A stretch of 64,000 bases of DNA from contig JAXMGD010000005.1 of the NCBI GenBank assembly GCA_046347475.1, forward strand, positions 1 through 64,000. Direction: 5' to 3'. The stretch comes from CAMCXE01 sp046347475 (GTDB lineage Bacteria > Pseudomonadota > Gammaproteobacteria > Pseudomonadales > Cellvibrionaceae). Each line of letters begins with the position of its first letter. The stretch's first letter is position 1. The notes beneath the pieces were generated by a model, which ran no database searches, was not told the origin of the DNA, and was given only the letters and a program-made list of their open reading frames with translations. A program made the translations under genes and the position numbers. This document shows positions 19,051-27,668 of the stretch, in pieces.

Positions 19051-20502
19051 ATGCTGCAATTACACACTCCATCCCTACTCATAACCCATTGCCTACTGGG
19101 CGGTGTGCAGGAGGCCGGCGCTCGGGAATATCCTGTGGTTAACCCCGCCACGCAGCAGATCATCGCTTCTGTCAGCCTGATGGAGAGGGATATGAACGAG
19201 CGGGCCGTCTCCTATGCTGTGGCAGCGCAACCTGCTTGGGCGGATGTGGCCGGAGGCGCGCGTGGGGAGGTGCTGCGCCGCTGGGGCGATTTAATGCTGG
19301 CCCATACGGAGGATTTAGCAACTCTACTTACCGCTGAACAGGGTAAACCCCTGGTCGAAGCTCGGGCCGAAATTGCCTATGCCGCATCTTATTTTCACTG
19401 GTTTGCCGGTGAGGCTGAGCGTATTTATGGCCGTGTATTGCCCGTGGGCAGTGAGCGGCGCCATTGGGTTGAACAGCGGCCGCTGGGGGTTGTAGCGGCT
19501 ATTACGCCCTGGAATTTCCCCGCCGCTATGCTGGCGCGCAAGCTGGCCGCGGCGCTTGCCGCCGGTAATGGAGTGATTGCGAAACCAGCCTTGGAGACGC
19601 CTCTATCGGCATTGGCCATGGTGCACTTAGGATACGCAGCCGGGTTGCCTCAGGGCTTGGTAAGCGTTTTGCTCAGTGATGATCCTGCCGGGGTTGGGGC
19701 TTGGTTGTGTCAGCATCCGGCCATTGCCAAGCTCTCGTTCACAGGGTCAACGGCCACGGGTAAATGGTTGCTTGCCCGTGCTGGCGACGCCATAAAACCC
19801 TGCAGTATGGAGTTGGGCGGAAATGCGCCATTTATTGTTTTACCTGATGCTGACATTCCAGCCGCCGTAGCGGGTTTTATGGCGTGTAAATTCCGTAACG
19901 CCGGGCAGACCTGTATCAGCGCTAACCGGTTGTTGTTGGCTCGCGAGCGAGCGAGTGAATTTTTAAGTGCGCTGAAGAGCGCCATGGGGGAATTACATTA
20001 CGGCGAGGGTATGGATGCCAAAGTGAACTTGGGGCCGTTAATTCATCAAGCGGCCTGTGCGCGTTTGCAGGCGAAAATAAATGCGGCGCAGGAGCAGGGG
20101 GCTCAGGTTGAGCAATTCGGCGTCGATACGCGTTCAATGAAAATAGGTACCTTTTTTCCGCCCACTTTGGTAACTCATGTAAACCCGAGTATGCAGTTGT
20201 TTAGCGAGGAGAGCTTTGGGCCGGTGGTAGCGGTAACAGAATGTGCAACTCTTGATGAGGCAATTTATTTAGCTAATCAGACAGACTACGGATTGGCTGC
20301 CTATGTTTATGGGCAGGATTATAAAATGCTCAATTATTGCCAGCGGCAATTACAGTTTGGCATGTTAGGGATAAATGAAGGGCGCATAAGCCACGCCTAC
20401 GCGCCTTTTGGTGGCGTTAAACATTCCGGTTTTGGGCGAGAGGGTGGGCTTGAGGGGATTGAACATTACCAATCCCAGCAGTTTGTAGCTTGGGGCGCAT
20501 AG
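19051..20502 (+). CDS. gabD: NAD(P)-dependent succinate-semialdehyde dehydrogenase-like aldehyde dehydrogenase
   Basis: 483 residues, aligned with GabD along its whole length (E. coli GabD has 482). It carries ITPWNFPAAMLARK, the cofactor-loop FTGSTATGKWLL, the general-base Glu in MELGGNAPFIV, the nucleophile Cys in FRNAGQTCISANRL, and the C-terminal FGGVKHSGFGREGG. Residue +2 after the nucleophile is Ser, where some succinate-semialdehyde dehydrogenases have a second Cys used in redox control. Monocistronic; no gabT or gabP neighbour, so the substrate is a family inference. Confidence 0.86.
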   Translation: MLQLHTPSLLITHCLLGGVQEAGAREYPVVNPATQQIIASVSLMERDMNERAVSYAVAAQPAWADVAGGARGEVLRRWGDLMLAHTEDLATLLTAEQGKPLVEARAEIAYAASYFHWFAGEAERIYGRVLPVGSERRHWVEQRPLGVVAAITPWNFPAAMLARKLAAALAAGNGVIAKPALETPLSALAMVHLGYAAGLPQGLVSVLLSDDPAGVGAWLCQHPAIAKLSFTGSTATGKWLLARAGDAIKPCSMELGGNAPFIVLPDADIPAAVAGFMACKFRNAGQTCISANRLLLARERASEFLSALKSAMGELHYGEGMDAKVNLGPLIHQAACARLQAKINAAQEQGAQVEQFGVDTRSMKIGTFFPPTLVTHVNPSMQLFSEESFGPVVAVTECATLDEAIYLANQTDYGLAAYVYGQDYKMLNYCQRQLQFGMLGINEGRISHAYAPFGGVKHSGFGREGGLEGIEHYQSQQFVAWGA

Positions 20503-20603
20503 TTGAATTGGTGCCACTGCAACTTTGGGTTAATCAATAAATGGGTTGAATAATTTTGGGTAAATCATTTTAAAGATGCTCTGATTGCTAGCAGTACGGA
20601 AGT

Positions 20604-20702
20604 AATGAATACACATCATTACAGACAGTCAAAAAGAGGGATCTTTTTGACGAGCCTACTTAGGTTGTATTCACGGCGTGTCTGAAATGATGTGTATTCA
20701 TT
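20604..20702. repeat. 23-bp inverted repeat enclosing a second perfect hairpin
   Basis: Left arm 20604-20626 (AATGAATACACATCATT then ACAGAC) pairs with right arm 20680-20702, with 22 of 23 bases complementary. Inside it, 20628-20651 is a perfect 10-bp stem GTCAAAAAGA/TCTTTTTGAC with a four-base GGGA loop. Confidence 0.85.
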
Positions 20703-20703
20703 G

Positions 20704-20727
20704 CTGGTGTCTAGGTAGTAACACCAG
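20704..20727. repeat. 7-bp perfect hairpin
   Basis: CTGGTGT (20704-20710) pairs with ACACCAG (20721-20727) across a 10-base loop. It lies directly between the two larger inverted repeats. Confidence 0.65.
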
Positions 20728-20728
20728 T

Positions 20729-20815
20729 TTTTGCCTTTTTTCAAAAGTGCCCGAGTAGCTTCCTGTAGCTCCGGTGCGGGCTCCATGCCTGCGACGGTTT
20801 TGAAAAAAGGCAAAA
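20729..20815. repeat. 18-bp perfect inverted repeat
   Basis: Left arm 20729-20746 (TTTTGCCTTTTTTCAAAA) and right arm 20798-20815 (TTTTGAAAAAAGGCAAAA) are perfectly complementary, separated by a 51-base loop. Confidence 0.85.
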
Positions 20816-20851
20816 CCCAGAATTAATCAGAGACTTCTTAAGTGTGAAACA

Positions 20852-20946
20852 CACATTCGCACAGCGGTTTAACAACACCCGTTCTTTTTAACCCCGTGGG
20901 CACTGGCCTGCTTTAGGCTACAGGGATATTCGTTGTGCGAAATGTG
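20852..20946. repeat. Imperfect inverted repeat
   Basis: CACATTCGCACA (20852-20863) pairs with TGTGCGAAATGTG (20934-20946) with one bulged A. The left arm overlaps a small GTGTG-AAA-CACAC hairpin at 20842-20854. Confidence 0.6.
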
Positions 20947-20976
20947 AATTCATCTCTTGGCGCTGAAGCGGTAGCT

Positions 20977-22983
20977 TTAAAAAAAGCGCGACCAGAGTAC
21001 GCGCGCTACGTCCGGGTCGGCAGGCGGTGGTGTGCTCATGTCTGGCATAATGTTGGGCGAGTAGGTGCTTGGTAAACCGCGTAAATCAATGGTTGTTGAG
21101 CCGCCTAAGGAATTTGCGTCGGTATCTGTGGAGAGCGCGGCCGCTGTTATATAACCTTTAACTATAGTGGTACCCCCGGTGGTCAGGGTGTCACCTGATA
21201 AAACCGAGCCATACACTGTACCTGTAGAACCTAAGCGAATATCCCCCCCGGAATAAGTAGTGCCACCAAGGGCCGGGTCGTAGCCGCCTGCAATCAGCGC
21301 CGGATTGCCCAGCGGTAAGGCAATTAAAGCTGATGTGCTGGTGTTGCAAAAATTCTTTGGATATAGGCCTGTAAAAAAACTCACCGAACCTTGGTATGCA
21401 GCATTGCAGCTATTGCTATAACCACCGTAATTGACCGACGTAACAGTGGTTGTGCCTGAAATTTCGATGCCCGTTGAGGCAAGAAATGTATTGTAATAAT
21501 TGCCATTATTTAATAATAAACTGCCCTTAAACCACATCACTCCCGGTGCCAGGTTTCTTGAGTTAATGGTGAAGCGGCTGTATGTGGTGTCGTAACTAAA
21601 ACAGGAGGTGGTGATTGATTGACCGTTACAAATAGTTTTGGTTGACGCGCTGCTCTCGACACATACACCCGCTGCGGTAACTGATTGGCAGAGCGCATCG
21701 CGCAAGACCGTGGAGTTGTAGGTGTGAACGCCTAAATAATAAATGCCATCATTAACGCCGTTGACATTTTTGGTGGTCACCTTAATTTTTCCTGATTCGT
21801 ATTCGAACACATAATTGGCTGATGATTTAAGTGACCAAACATCAATACGCGGTTTGGTCATGGTAAAGGGTGTTAAAGCCGTTACAGTAGGAACCGTTAA
21901 GCTAGATTGCGCTGTTTTTAAACTGGTACCCGTTTTACATCCTGTTGCGGTGCCTTTTGTTTTTATACTGGTGAAATTGCTCCAAGTATTGCTTGAGCAG
22001 GTCACATTACCAATGCTATTAAGGGTTGTAAGCGTTGGGTTTGATGTGGCGGTAATTGAGCTTGTGCCGCCTACATTGGCCAGTGTTACGGTTGCGCTGG
22101 CCGCATGGGTGTAATTACCGTTGGCGGTAATGCTCGGGTGTGTGCCCCAGCCTGCCACATCGACATTGCCTGTGGTTGAAACATCGGTTGTGTTGCCTGC
22201 ACTTAATTGTACGCGGCCATTGCTTTTAACAATGTTGGCCACACCAGCGGTAATATTCACGCCGCCCAGCGCCTCAACTTGGTAAACAGAGGCCGAACCT
22301 GTCAAGGTAACGACTCCATTGGCTTTTACATTTAAGGCGGGCACAGAGCTACCCAGGGTAATATTTCCGGTGGCATTTAAATTAACCACACCCGTCAAAC
22401 CAATGCTGGATAAATCTAAATTACCATCCACATTGAATTTACCGGTATTGGTACCCGTAGAGTCGTAAACCGTGATGCCACCGCCGAGCGTGGTGCTACG
22501 ATGGAAATTTAATTCACCGTTAAGTGTAACGCCGGTGTTGCTCACAGGTGGAGAAAATTCGTAGATAATTTCCAGTGCCGCACTGCTTTTAGCTGCGATA
22601 TCGCTGTAGGTTAAGCGCGTTTTTAATTGATACGTGGTGACTGTGCCCGATGGGGCGACGCGGTCGGTAATAACGGCATTTACCAGATTGGTGGTGCCGG
22701 GCAGGGTAAAATCAATGGATTGATTTAATGCCAGCGCTGTTAATTGATTGGTGGTTAATGAGGCTAAATAACGGCGGAATACTTCCACGCCTGTCCAGGC
22801 GCCCGCTTGGGAGTGGGTAATTGCGTGGGAGGCTATTTGTTTTTGTTGGGTGCTGCGCACCGAGTGCATAATTCCCATGGAGGTGGCGGTTAAGCCTAAC
22901 CCCACTAATACAACAATTAATACGGTAGCAATCCCTCGTTGGCGCTTGGGTGTCGAGCGATTAAAAATAGGTGACGCAGACAT
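20977..22983 (-). CDS. Large PilX-like minor pilin with beta-rich passenger
   Basis: 668 residues. The N-terminus RQRG then IATVLIVVLVGLGLTATSMG is a type IV prepilin-like leader and helix of PilX_N type; Glu at +5 is absent, as in several PilX and GspK proteins. Residues ~150-650 are a long Gly/Thr/Ser/Asn-rich beta region with many short strand repeats (LGSSVPALNVKANGVV, GGDIRLGSTGTVYGS), suggesting a beta-solenoid, plus several Cys that could form disulfides. It is last in the operon, 12 bases after the PilW-like gene. Probably a pilus-tip or priming component with adhesive surface; typical PilX is under 250 residues. Function is inferred. Confidence 0.7.
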   Translation of the reverse strand: MSASPIFNRSTPKRQRGIATVLIVVLVGLGLTATSMGIMHSVRSTQQKQIASHAITHSQAGAWTGVEVFRRYLASLTTNQLTALALNQSIDFTLPGTTNLVNAVITDRVAPSGTVTTYQLKTRLTYSDIAAKSSAALEIIYEFSPPVSNTGVTLNGELNFHRSTTLGGGITVYDSTGTNTGKFNVDGNLDLSSIGLTGVVNLNATGNITLGSSVPALNVKANGVVTLTGSASVYQVEALGGVNITAGVANIVKSNGRVQLSAGNTTDVSTTGNVDVAGWGTHPSITANGNYTHAASATVTLANVGGTSSITATSNPTLTTLNSIGNVTCSSNTWSNFTSIKTKGTATGCKTGTSLKTAQSSLTVPTVTALTPFTMTKPRIDVWSLKSSANYVFEYESGKIKVTTKNVNGVNDGIYYLGVHTYNSTVLRDALCQSVTAAGVCVESSASTKTICNGQSITTSCFSYDTTYSRFTINSRNLAPGVMWFKGSLLLNNGNYYNTFLASTGIEISGTTTVTSVNYGGYSNSCNAAYQGSVSFFTGLYPKNFCNTSTSALIALPLGNPALIAGGYDPALGGTTYSGGDIRLGSTGTVYGSVLSGDTLTTGGTTIVKGYITAAALSTDTDANSLGGSTTIDLRGLPSTYSPNIMPDMSTPPPADPDVARVLWSRFF

Positions 22984-22995
22984 GAGAAGCCCTAA

Positions 22996-23622
22996 TTAGG
23001 TGGGATAAATATTGGGTAAACAATAGGTGTAGGTGGAAGCATTAATAGCGGAATTAAATTGTTTGGCCGCTGTGTTGGCTGAAATCACCACTTGGTAATG
23101 CGGCGCCACTTTGCCAACCCCGTAAGGCCAACAGGATTGCGCCGACAAGGCAAATGAGACCACAGCGCCGCTAAAATTTTTGAATTCACCCAGAGTTTGG
23201 CTTGTGGTGTAGGTAAGTGAGGTAAGGGATGCTGTTTCGGTGCAGGCGCTGGTGCTGGCATCAATCAAGCGCAATTCTCGGTTGCTGCCAACGGCAATAT
23301 CCCGCAACCCCTTACAATAAAATTGGCTGCCCATCTTATAGCGCCAATAGAGTGTGCTGCTGGAGCCGCTGGTTTGCGTAATGACATGGCTGGTATTGGG
23401 CCCGGCAATACCGAAACCCGCATTTTGTAATTCAAACCGCGCTGTTAGCATGGAAAGTGCTAATTGGCCATCATAAGTCGCGTCGCTTTGGGTTTCGGCC
23501 GCTACGCGTACAAGATTTTTGTATAGCGTAAGGCTGCCACCAATACACAAGAGTGAAATTAACATGCCGATTAGCAAACTAATTAAGGTAGAACCTTGTT
23601 GATATGTGCTATTAGTCTGCAT
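22996..23622 (-). CDS. PilW-like minor pilin
   Basis: 208 residues from the ATG at 23622 (AGGT 8 bases upstream). A 10-residue leader ends in QQG, followed by STLISLLIGMLISLLCIGGSLTLY, a hydrophobic N-terminal helix as in prepilins, then the PilW-type sequence TARFELQNAGFGIAG. The residue at +5 is Ser rather than Glu. It forms part of the initiation complex of type IV pili together with FimT, PilV, PilX and PilE. Longer in-frame starts exist (23643, 23670) but overlap the upstream gene and lack a ribosome binding site. Confidence 0.75.
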   Translation of the reverse strand: MQTNSTYQQGSTLISLLIGMLISLLCIGGSLTLYKNLVRVAAETQSDATYDGQLALSMLTARFELQNAGFGIAGPNTSHVITQTSGSSSTLYWRYKMGSQFYCKGLRDIAVGSNRELRLIDASTSACTETASLTSLTYTTSQTLGEFKNFSGAVVSFALSAQSCWPYGVGKVAPHYQVVISANTAAKQFNSAINASTYTYCLPNIYPT

Positions 23623-23653
23623 GGGTAACCTGGGTCTACGCATTAAATTAGGT

Positions 23654-24286
23654 TTATGGTGCAACGCCACCTACGGTATATGTCGCTTTGTATTTGCCGC
23701 TCGTAGCTGACAGCACTATGGGTTGTTTTAAGTCGGTAAAGGCAACGCCATTGATAGTTGCGGCCACTCGAGGACAGCCTTTAGGATCGACGGAAATGGT
23801 TTCGTCCGGCAGTGTGATTGTTTCCGGCGTGCCATCGCATAGATCGATGGTGCCATTGCCATTTTTGACTAATAACTCCTGAAGCTGACTTACCGCTAAA
23901 TCCTGTACGGACATTTCCCGTTTACCCTTTTCCACTTTTGAGGTAATCGTGGTCACGCCAACGGCCACTATGGCCATCAACACCAAGCCAATTAATGCCT
24001 CAATCAGCATGTCGCCGGTTTGCAGGCGAAATATTTTCGAGTATTTTTTTAAGCTGGAACAATTTGGGTCAGTTTTTTTACCGTGTAGAATTGTCTTTGT
24101 GCGGGCTGGCATGGATGTGCTGTGCGAATACTTTAGTCGATCAGGAGCCTGAGATACTTTGCTGTAAGCGCGTGAATTTAACTGCGCCCGTACGGTTTGT
24201 TGAAAGGAAACAGCACCAGCACTGGAGCTATTTAGTGCAATGTTTTTGTTCAGGCGAAGGGGGTTAATAAATGGCAATGGTTTCAT
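23654..24286 (-). CDS. PilV-like minor pilin, start uncertain
   Basis: The pilin part is clear: LQTG then DMLIEALIGLVLMAIVAVGVTTI, with Glu at +5 of the mature protein, followed by ~100 residues of PilV-type globular domain ending TYTVGGVAP. The open frame continues far upstream into the fimT gene. ATG 24286 (overlapping the fimT stop by 23 bases) gives 210 residues with an exceptionally long ~96-residue leader; ATG 24121 gives 155 residues and a ~33-residue leader. Neither has a convincing ribosome binding site. The leader sequence is Ser/Lys-rich and not recognisable. Confidence 0.65.
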   Translation of the reverse strand: MKPLPFINPLRLNKNIALNSSSAGAVSFQQTVRAQLNSRAYSKVSQAPDRLKYSHSTSMPARTKTILHGKKTDPNCSSLKKYSKIFRLQTGDMLIEALIGLVLMAIVAVGVTTITSKVEKGKREMSVQDLAVSQLQELLVKNGNGTIDLCDGTPETITLPDETISVDPKGCPRVAATINGVAFTDLKQPIVLSATSGKYKATYTVGGVAP

Positions 24287-24752
24287 TTTCAATGCCTGAT
24301 CCGCTGAATTCAAATGTTGAGCTAGTGGCGCAGCTGGTGCAATTGCTCGGTGTGGTAACCAATAGGCCCTTGCTTGAAAAACACATGCAACTGAGCGCTT
24401 GACTATTGTTTTTAATGGTAAGAGTGGTGCCGATTTTATTCGACCAAGTGGCGCTGCCACCATTTGAGGCACAATGAGCGCTGGTCACTGTGCCACTCGC
24501 TTCACGTACTTCCACCTTGCCGCTGCTAAGGCATACAGCCGTTACCGCATTTGTTTCAGAAATTTTATTGCCGTTGCGCAGGGCAGTGGATTTTGCGCGG
24601 CTGATGGCTTGAGATAAAACGCCTTTAGTATTGACCGATTCTGCGCTGGTCGTCCATGAAGTGCCTAAGGGAACTACGGCAAAGGCGAGTGTTGCAATCA
24701 AGGCTACCGCAATTAAAATTTCAACTAATGTAAAACCTGCGGCCGCTTTCAT
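24264..24752 (-). CDS. fimT: FimT/GspH-type pseudopilin
   Basis: 162 residues from ATG 24752, which overlaps the upstream stop (TAATG) and has GGGAG upstream. Prepilin motif MKAAAG then FTLVEILIAVALIATLAFAVVP, with Glu at +5. The FimT/GspH domain contains four Cys near the C-terminus (LSCMCFSSKGLLVTTPSNCTSC). FimT is a minor pilin of type IV pili, linked in some species to DNA uptake. Confidence 0.82.
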   Translation of the reverse strand: MKAAAGFTLVEILIAVALIATLAFAVVPLGTSWTTSAESVNTKGVLSQAISRAKSTALRNGNKISETNAVTAVCLSSGKVEVREASGTVTSAHCASNGGSATWSNKIGTTLTIKNNSQALSCMCFSSKGLLVTTPSNCTSCATSSTFEFSGSGIENETIAIY

Positions 24753-25153
24753 TAGCAACTCCCATTGCCTTTACTGCAGCCGGCTACCGTGCAGGTGCCG
24801 CTTTCAGTCAGCACAATACTGCAGCCGCTATAACCCGAGCCCGAACCTGCTGCGGTGATGGTGTAAGCAGTGCTGGAGCCTACGGCGGAAAAGGTAAATT
24901 TTTTTGATGCGGGTGCCCAGCCGGAAAATGTGGTCGTTAAACTGGTGGATGCGGTGACGGTAGGGTAGGCGAGCGCCCGCTGGTAACGATTTTCAAATTG
25001 CAACGCAAGGGCTTTAACATCTGATTGGGCGGTTTTTAATTCGCCGGAGAAAACAAAACTGCTATAGCTGGGCACGGCTATGGCTGCCAAAATGGCTACT
25101 ATGGCGATGCCAACCAACAATTCGATAAGCGTAAATCCTTGTGGGTTTTTCAT
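24752..25153 (-). CDS. pilE: PilE-like type IV pilin
   Basis: 133 residues with a six-residue leader MKNPQG cut before FTLIELLVGIAIVAILAAIAVPSY, a classical N-methylated type IV pilin N-terminus with Glu at +5. The short globular domain carries Cys residues at the C-terminus (GCSIVLTESGTCTVAGC) forming the disulfide loop. First gene of the minor-pilin operon; GAG...CAC precedes the ATG. Similarity to PilE minor pilins is by context and size; the major pilin is expected elsewhere. Confidence 0.82.
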   Translation of the reverse strand: MKNPQGFTLIELLVGIAIVAILAAIAVPSYSSFVFSGELKTAQSDVKALALQFENRYQRALAYPTVTASTSLTTTFSGWAPASKKFTFSAVGSSTAYTITAAGSGSGYSGCSIVLTESGTCTVAGCSKGNGSC

Positions 25154-25833
25154 GTGAGTCTCTGTATTGTTTTATCAGCTCGCAACAAGCAGTGCAGATG
25201 CCGAAGGCTTGTCTGTCGCGCCGATCATTGTGATCTTTAGCTAAAGTATTGATGGCGTAGGCATTAAATACAAAGCCTATATAGTGGATATGAATAAATA
25301 ATCTGTATTGCAGTTGCAATTAATAAGGTGGATATAAGACTGTTTATTTGCGGATTTTTATAAAGGAATTTATAACCAAAAGTGTGCTAAAAATATTATG
25401 TGGCGCCAGTTGTTCGGCGTGGAGTTGATAGGCTGCGAATTATTAGTGCTGAGGACAAAATATTGGCAGTTGCAGCTAAGACTGTATGGAATTAGGGGCT
25501 AGTGGCAGACGCGAGGAATGCGAAGGATAGTATTCATCTTGCGATGTTTGGTGCTCGGCTCATAAGCAGGGCCGGGATGTAGCAATGAGGGTCTAAGCCG
25601 TCACGCGGCAGACTAAAGCATGCGGATCTTTGTACCCGTATCAGGTTTGGCTGGGGATGAAAAACTGTAGCTGTTATTGCGGTGAATTACGGCTGGAGCG
25701 ATAAATATCTTTTGGCGGCATCGGGACGATTCAAGTTTTGGTCGGCCGCCTTAAACTGAAATTCGTTTACCGTATAAACAGGACAAAACCCTGGAGCCTG
25801 GCCAACCAGAGTTTCGCCCTTCTGTGGTATTTA
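25154..25833. other. Non-coding stretch upstream of the pilin operon
   Basis: About 680 bases, AT-rich close to the pilin start. It should carry the pilin promoter. No supported ORF, RNA gene, repeat or riboswitch was identified by eye. Confidence 0.45.
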
Positions 25834-27519
25834 TCAGGCGGCCATAACTGCGTCGGGGTAATACTTAGCCAATTGTTTTTGAATAAACGCATAGCGTTTG
25901 AATTGTTTGTGATCCGGTGGAATATTGCCGATGGCGCGCATACTGCGTCGGCACATCTTTTCCAACCGATCGCTGGGGTTGCTTACTTCTGTGTAGGCCA
26001 CTATAGCCTGCACTAGGTTTAAATTTAAGCCAATATGTTTCGGGTAGGCGGCAATGGCCTCATTAAATACATTAATGGCATTTTCATAATCTTTGGCGTC
26101 GTAGGCGGTAATGCCAGTTTTAGTGAGTTTAGCTGCGACTTGTTTGCCGTTGTCACTGATGGGCTCGCCGGTAATGCCGTCGATAATACGCATTAAGTTT
26201 GCGTCGTTCGGGTGGCGCGCGGCTACGGTAGTTAAAATACTGCGCGCTTGGTCTTCTTCATTCATCGAGTAGAGTGTGCGGGCGAATTCTAAGCTGGTGT
26301 GCACCGACGGGTTGCGCAGATTGTTAAACATATTTTTGGCTTTAATCATCTGCTCCTGGGCTTTTGTTTCGTTGCCCTGGGCATTATACATCTGCGCTTC
26401 AACCATGCTGGCTTGGGCATTGACTTCCGGGTTGCCCTCGTAACGCTTGCGGGCGCGGTCTAAAAACATATTGGCTTGTTTCATCAACTGCTTAGCTTCA
26501 GTCGATTTATCGCCTGTGGTATGTTCGGCCACTTTGCGCGCGTAATTAAAATAATCCTGCGGCGACTCATGGCAGGAGTTAACACCCCAGCGAATGGCAT
26601 TTTGGTGGGAGCGAATTGCCACTTCATCATCGCCGTTTAATTCGGCAACTTCGGCCAGACGGCGATGGCGGTGAACGGATTTGGGGGAGACGTGAGTGGC
26701 GCGCTCCACGGCTTTTTGTGCGCTGATTAAATCGTTCTTTTGGGTGTAGAGGTCGGCTAATAAATCGTGCGCTTCAATGTAGCGCTCATCTTCGCGAATG
26801 ATGCCCTCAAGCATATTTTCGGCCGCATCAAATTTACCCATGGCGAGCAGCGTTTTGCCCATGCCCAGGCGCGCCCAGACTAAGGGTTTTTTGGATAATA
26901 CCGACTCGTAAAGCTGATGGGCCTCTTTTAATTGGCGCAGTAAAAATAATAACTGGCCTTTCATTTTGATGCAGTCGGGTGCGTATTGATGGTCCTTATC
27001 AATAAATTCGTTACACCGCTCCACGGCTTTGCGGTAGTCGCCATCGGAAATGGCTTGTTTAATCGGCAGTAGGGCTTCGTGGCGGATAATGGCACGGTTT
27101 AAGCGCATTTTTAAGCTGGCTTCGGTGTAAGGCTTGGTGATGTAATCATCCGGTTGACATTCAAGAGCGCCTAACACCATTTCGCGAGAGGTTTCACCGG
27201 TGAGCATGACAAACAAACTCGTCATTAAGAGCACACGCAAAAAACGCACTTCTTCTAATAATTGTTGACCGTCTTTACCTACGCCCAGGTTGTAGTCGCA
27301 AATGACTATGTCGTATTTGTTCTGGCCACACAGGCGCACGGCTTCCTCTCCGTCGGCGGCCGTATCCACCGATTCGGCGCCAAAGGTGCGCAGCGTGCGT
27401 TTAAGGTTGCCGCGAATTTCTGGGAAGTCGTCAATAATTAGACATTTTTTCTTGTTATAAATTTTAATTATGTCAATTTGACGTAAATCATTCAGTGAGG
27501 TGCTGGCTTCTATTTTCAT
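25834..27519 (-). CDS. Response regulator with TPR repeats
   Basis: About 561 residues. Receiver domain at ~22-140 with acidic pair IIDDF, phospho-acceptor Asp in YDIVICDYNLG, Thr in MLTGET and Lys in YITKPY. The rest (~160-560) is a run of tetratricopeptide repeats (LAMGKFDAAENMLEGIIRED, AKDYENAINVFNEAIAAYP), so the output is protein-protein interaction rather than DNA binding. Similar REC-TPR proteins occur near type IV pilus genes in gammaproteobacteria; here the pilin operon lies just downstream on the same strand. ATG 27519 is chosen; a GTG at 27549 is the alternative. No cognate kinase is adjacent. Confidence 0.82.
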   Translation of the reverse strand: MKIEASTSLNDLRQIDIIKIYNKKKCLIIDDFPEIRGNLKRTLRTFGAESVDTAADGEEAVRLCGQNKYDIVICDYNLGVGKDGQQLLEEVRFLRVLLMTSLFVMLTGETSREMVLGALECQPDDYITKPYTEASLKMRLNRAIIRHEALLPIKQAISDGDYRKAVERCNEFIDKDHQYAPDCIKMKGQLLFLLRQLKEAHQLYESVLSKKPLVWARLGMGKTLLAMGKFDAAENMLEGIIREDERYIEAHDLLADLYTQKNDLISAQKAVERATHVSPKSVHRHRRLAEVAELNGDDEVAIRSHQNAIRWGVNSCHESPQDYFNYARKVAEHTTGDKSTEAKQLMKQANMFLDRARKRYEGNPEVNAQASMVEAQMYNAQGNETKAQEQMIKAKNMFNNLRNPSVHTSLEFARTLYSMNEEDQARSILTTVAARHPNDANLMRIIDGITGEPISDNGKQVAAKLTKTGITAYDAKDYENAINVFNEAIAAYPKHIGLNLNLVQAIVAYTEVSNPSDRLEKMCRRSMRAIGNIPPDHKQFKRYAFIQKQLAKYYPDAVMAA

Positions 27520-27633
27520 CCTGGTAGGGCTCGCATAACCAATAGGCACGGTTTAACCATCAGTGTAGCAGGCATTATGGACAATACCCGGTTGCAGCTC
27601 TGGAAGTGCGATAACCCGGTTGCGCAGGGGCGT

Positions 27634-27664
27634 ATTAACCCGGCCCTAAAACTGCCGGGTTAAT
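27634..27664. other. 11-bp perfect hairpin downstream of argA
   Basis: ATTAACCCGGC (27634-27644) pairs perfectly with GCCGGGTTAAT (27654-27664) across a 9-base loop, five bases after the argA stop. There is no U tract on the argA side, so it is either a Rho-assisted end, an mRNA-stabilising stem or a protein site. Confidence 0.6.
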
Positions 27665-27668
27665 AGTT

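Larger units (their letters stand above)
20503..20976. other. Hairpin-rich non-coding region
   Basis: Between two convergent genes. It contains at least four separate inverted repeats (listed individually) within ~345 bases and no protein-like frame. Could be a processed RNA, a transcription barrier, or a decayed repeat element. Confidence 0.6.

Noticed and set aside
20619..20813. 64-codon minus-strand ORF
   Set aside because: It lies across the inverted repeats, has no ribosome binding site seen, and no family feature.
20604..20946. CRISPR array or integron attC cluster
   Set aside because: The repeats are inverted and differ from each other; there are no equal spacers and no GTTRRRY/RYYYAAC core pairs.
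25154..25833. Cyclic-di-GMP riboswitch before the pilin operon
   Set aside because: The expected conserved GEMM core could not be found in the leader.
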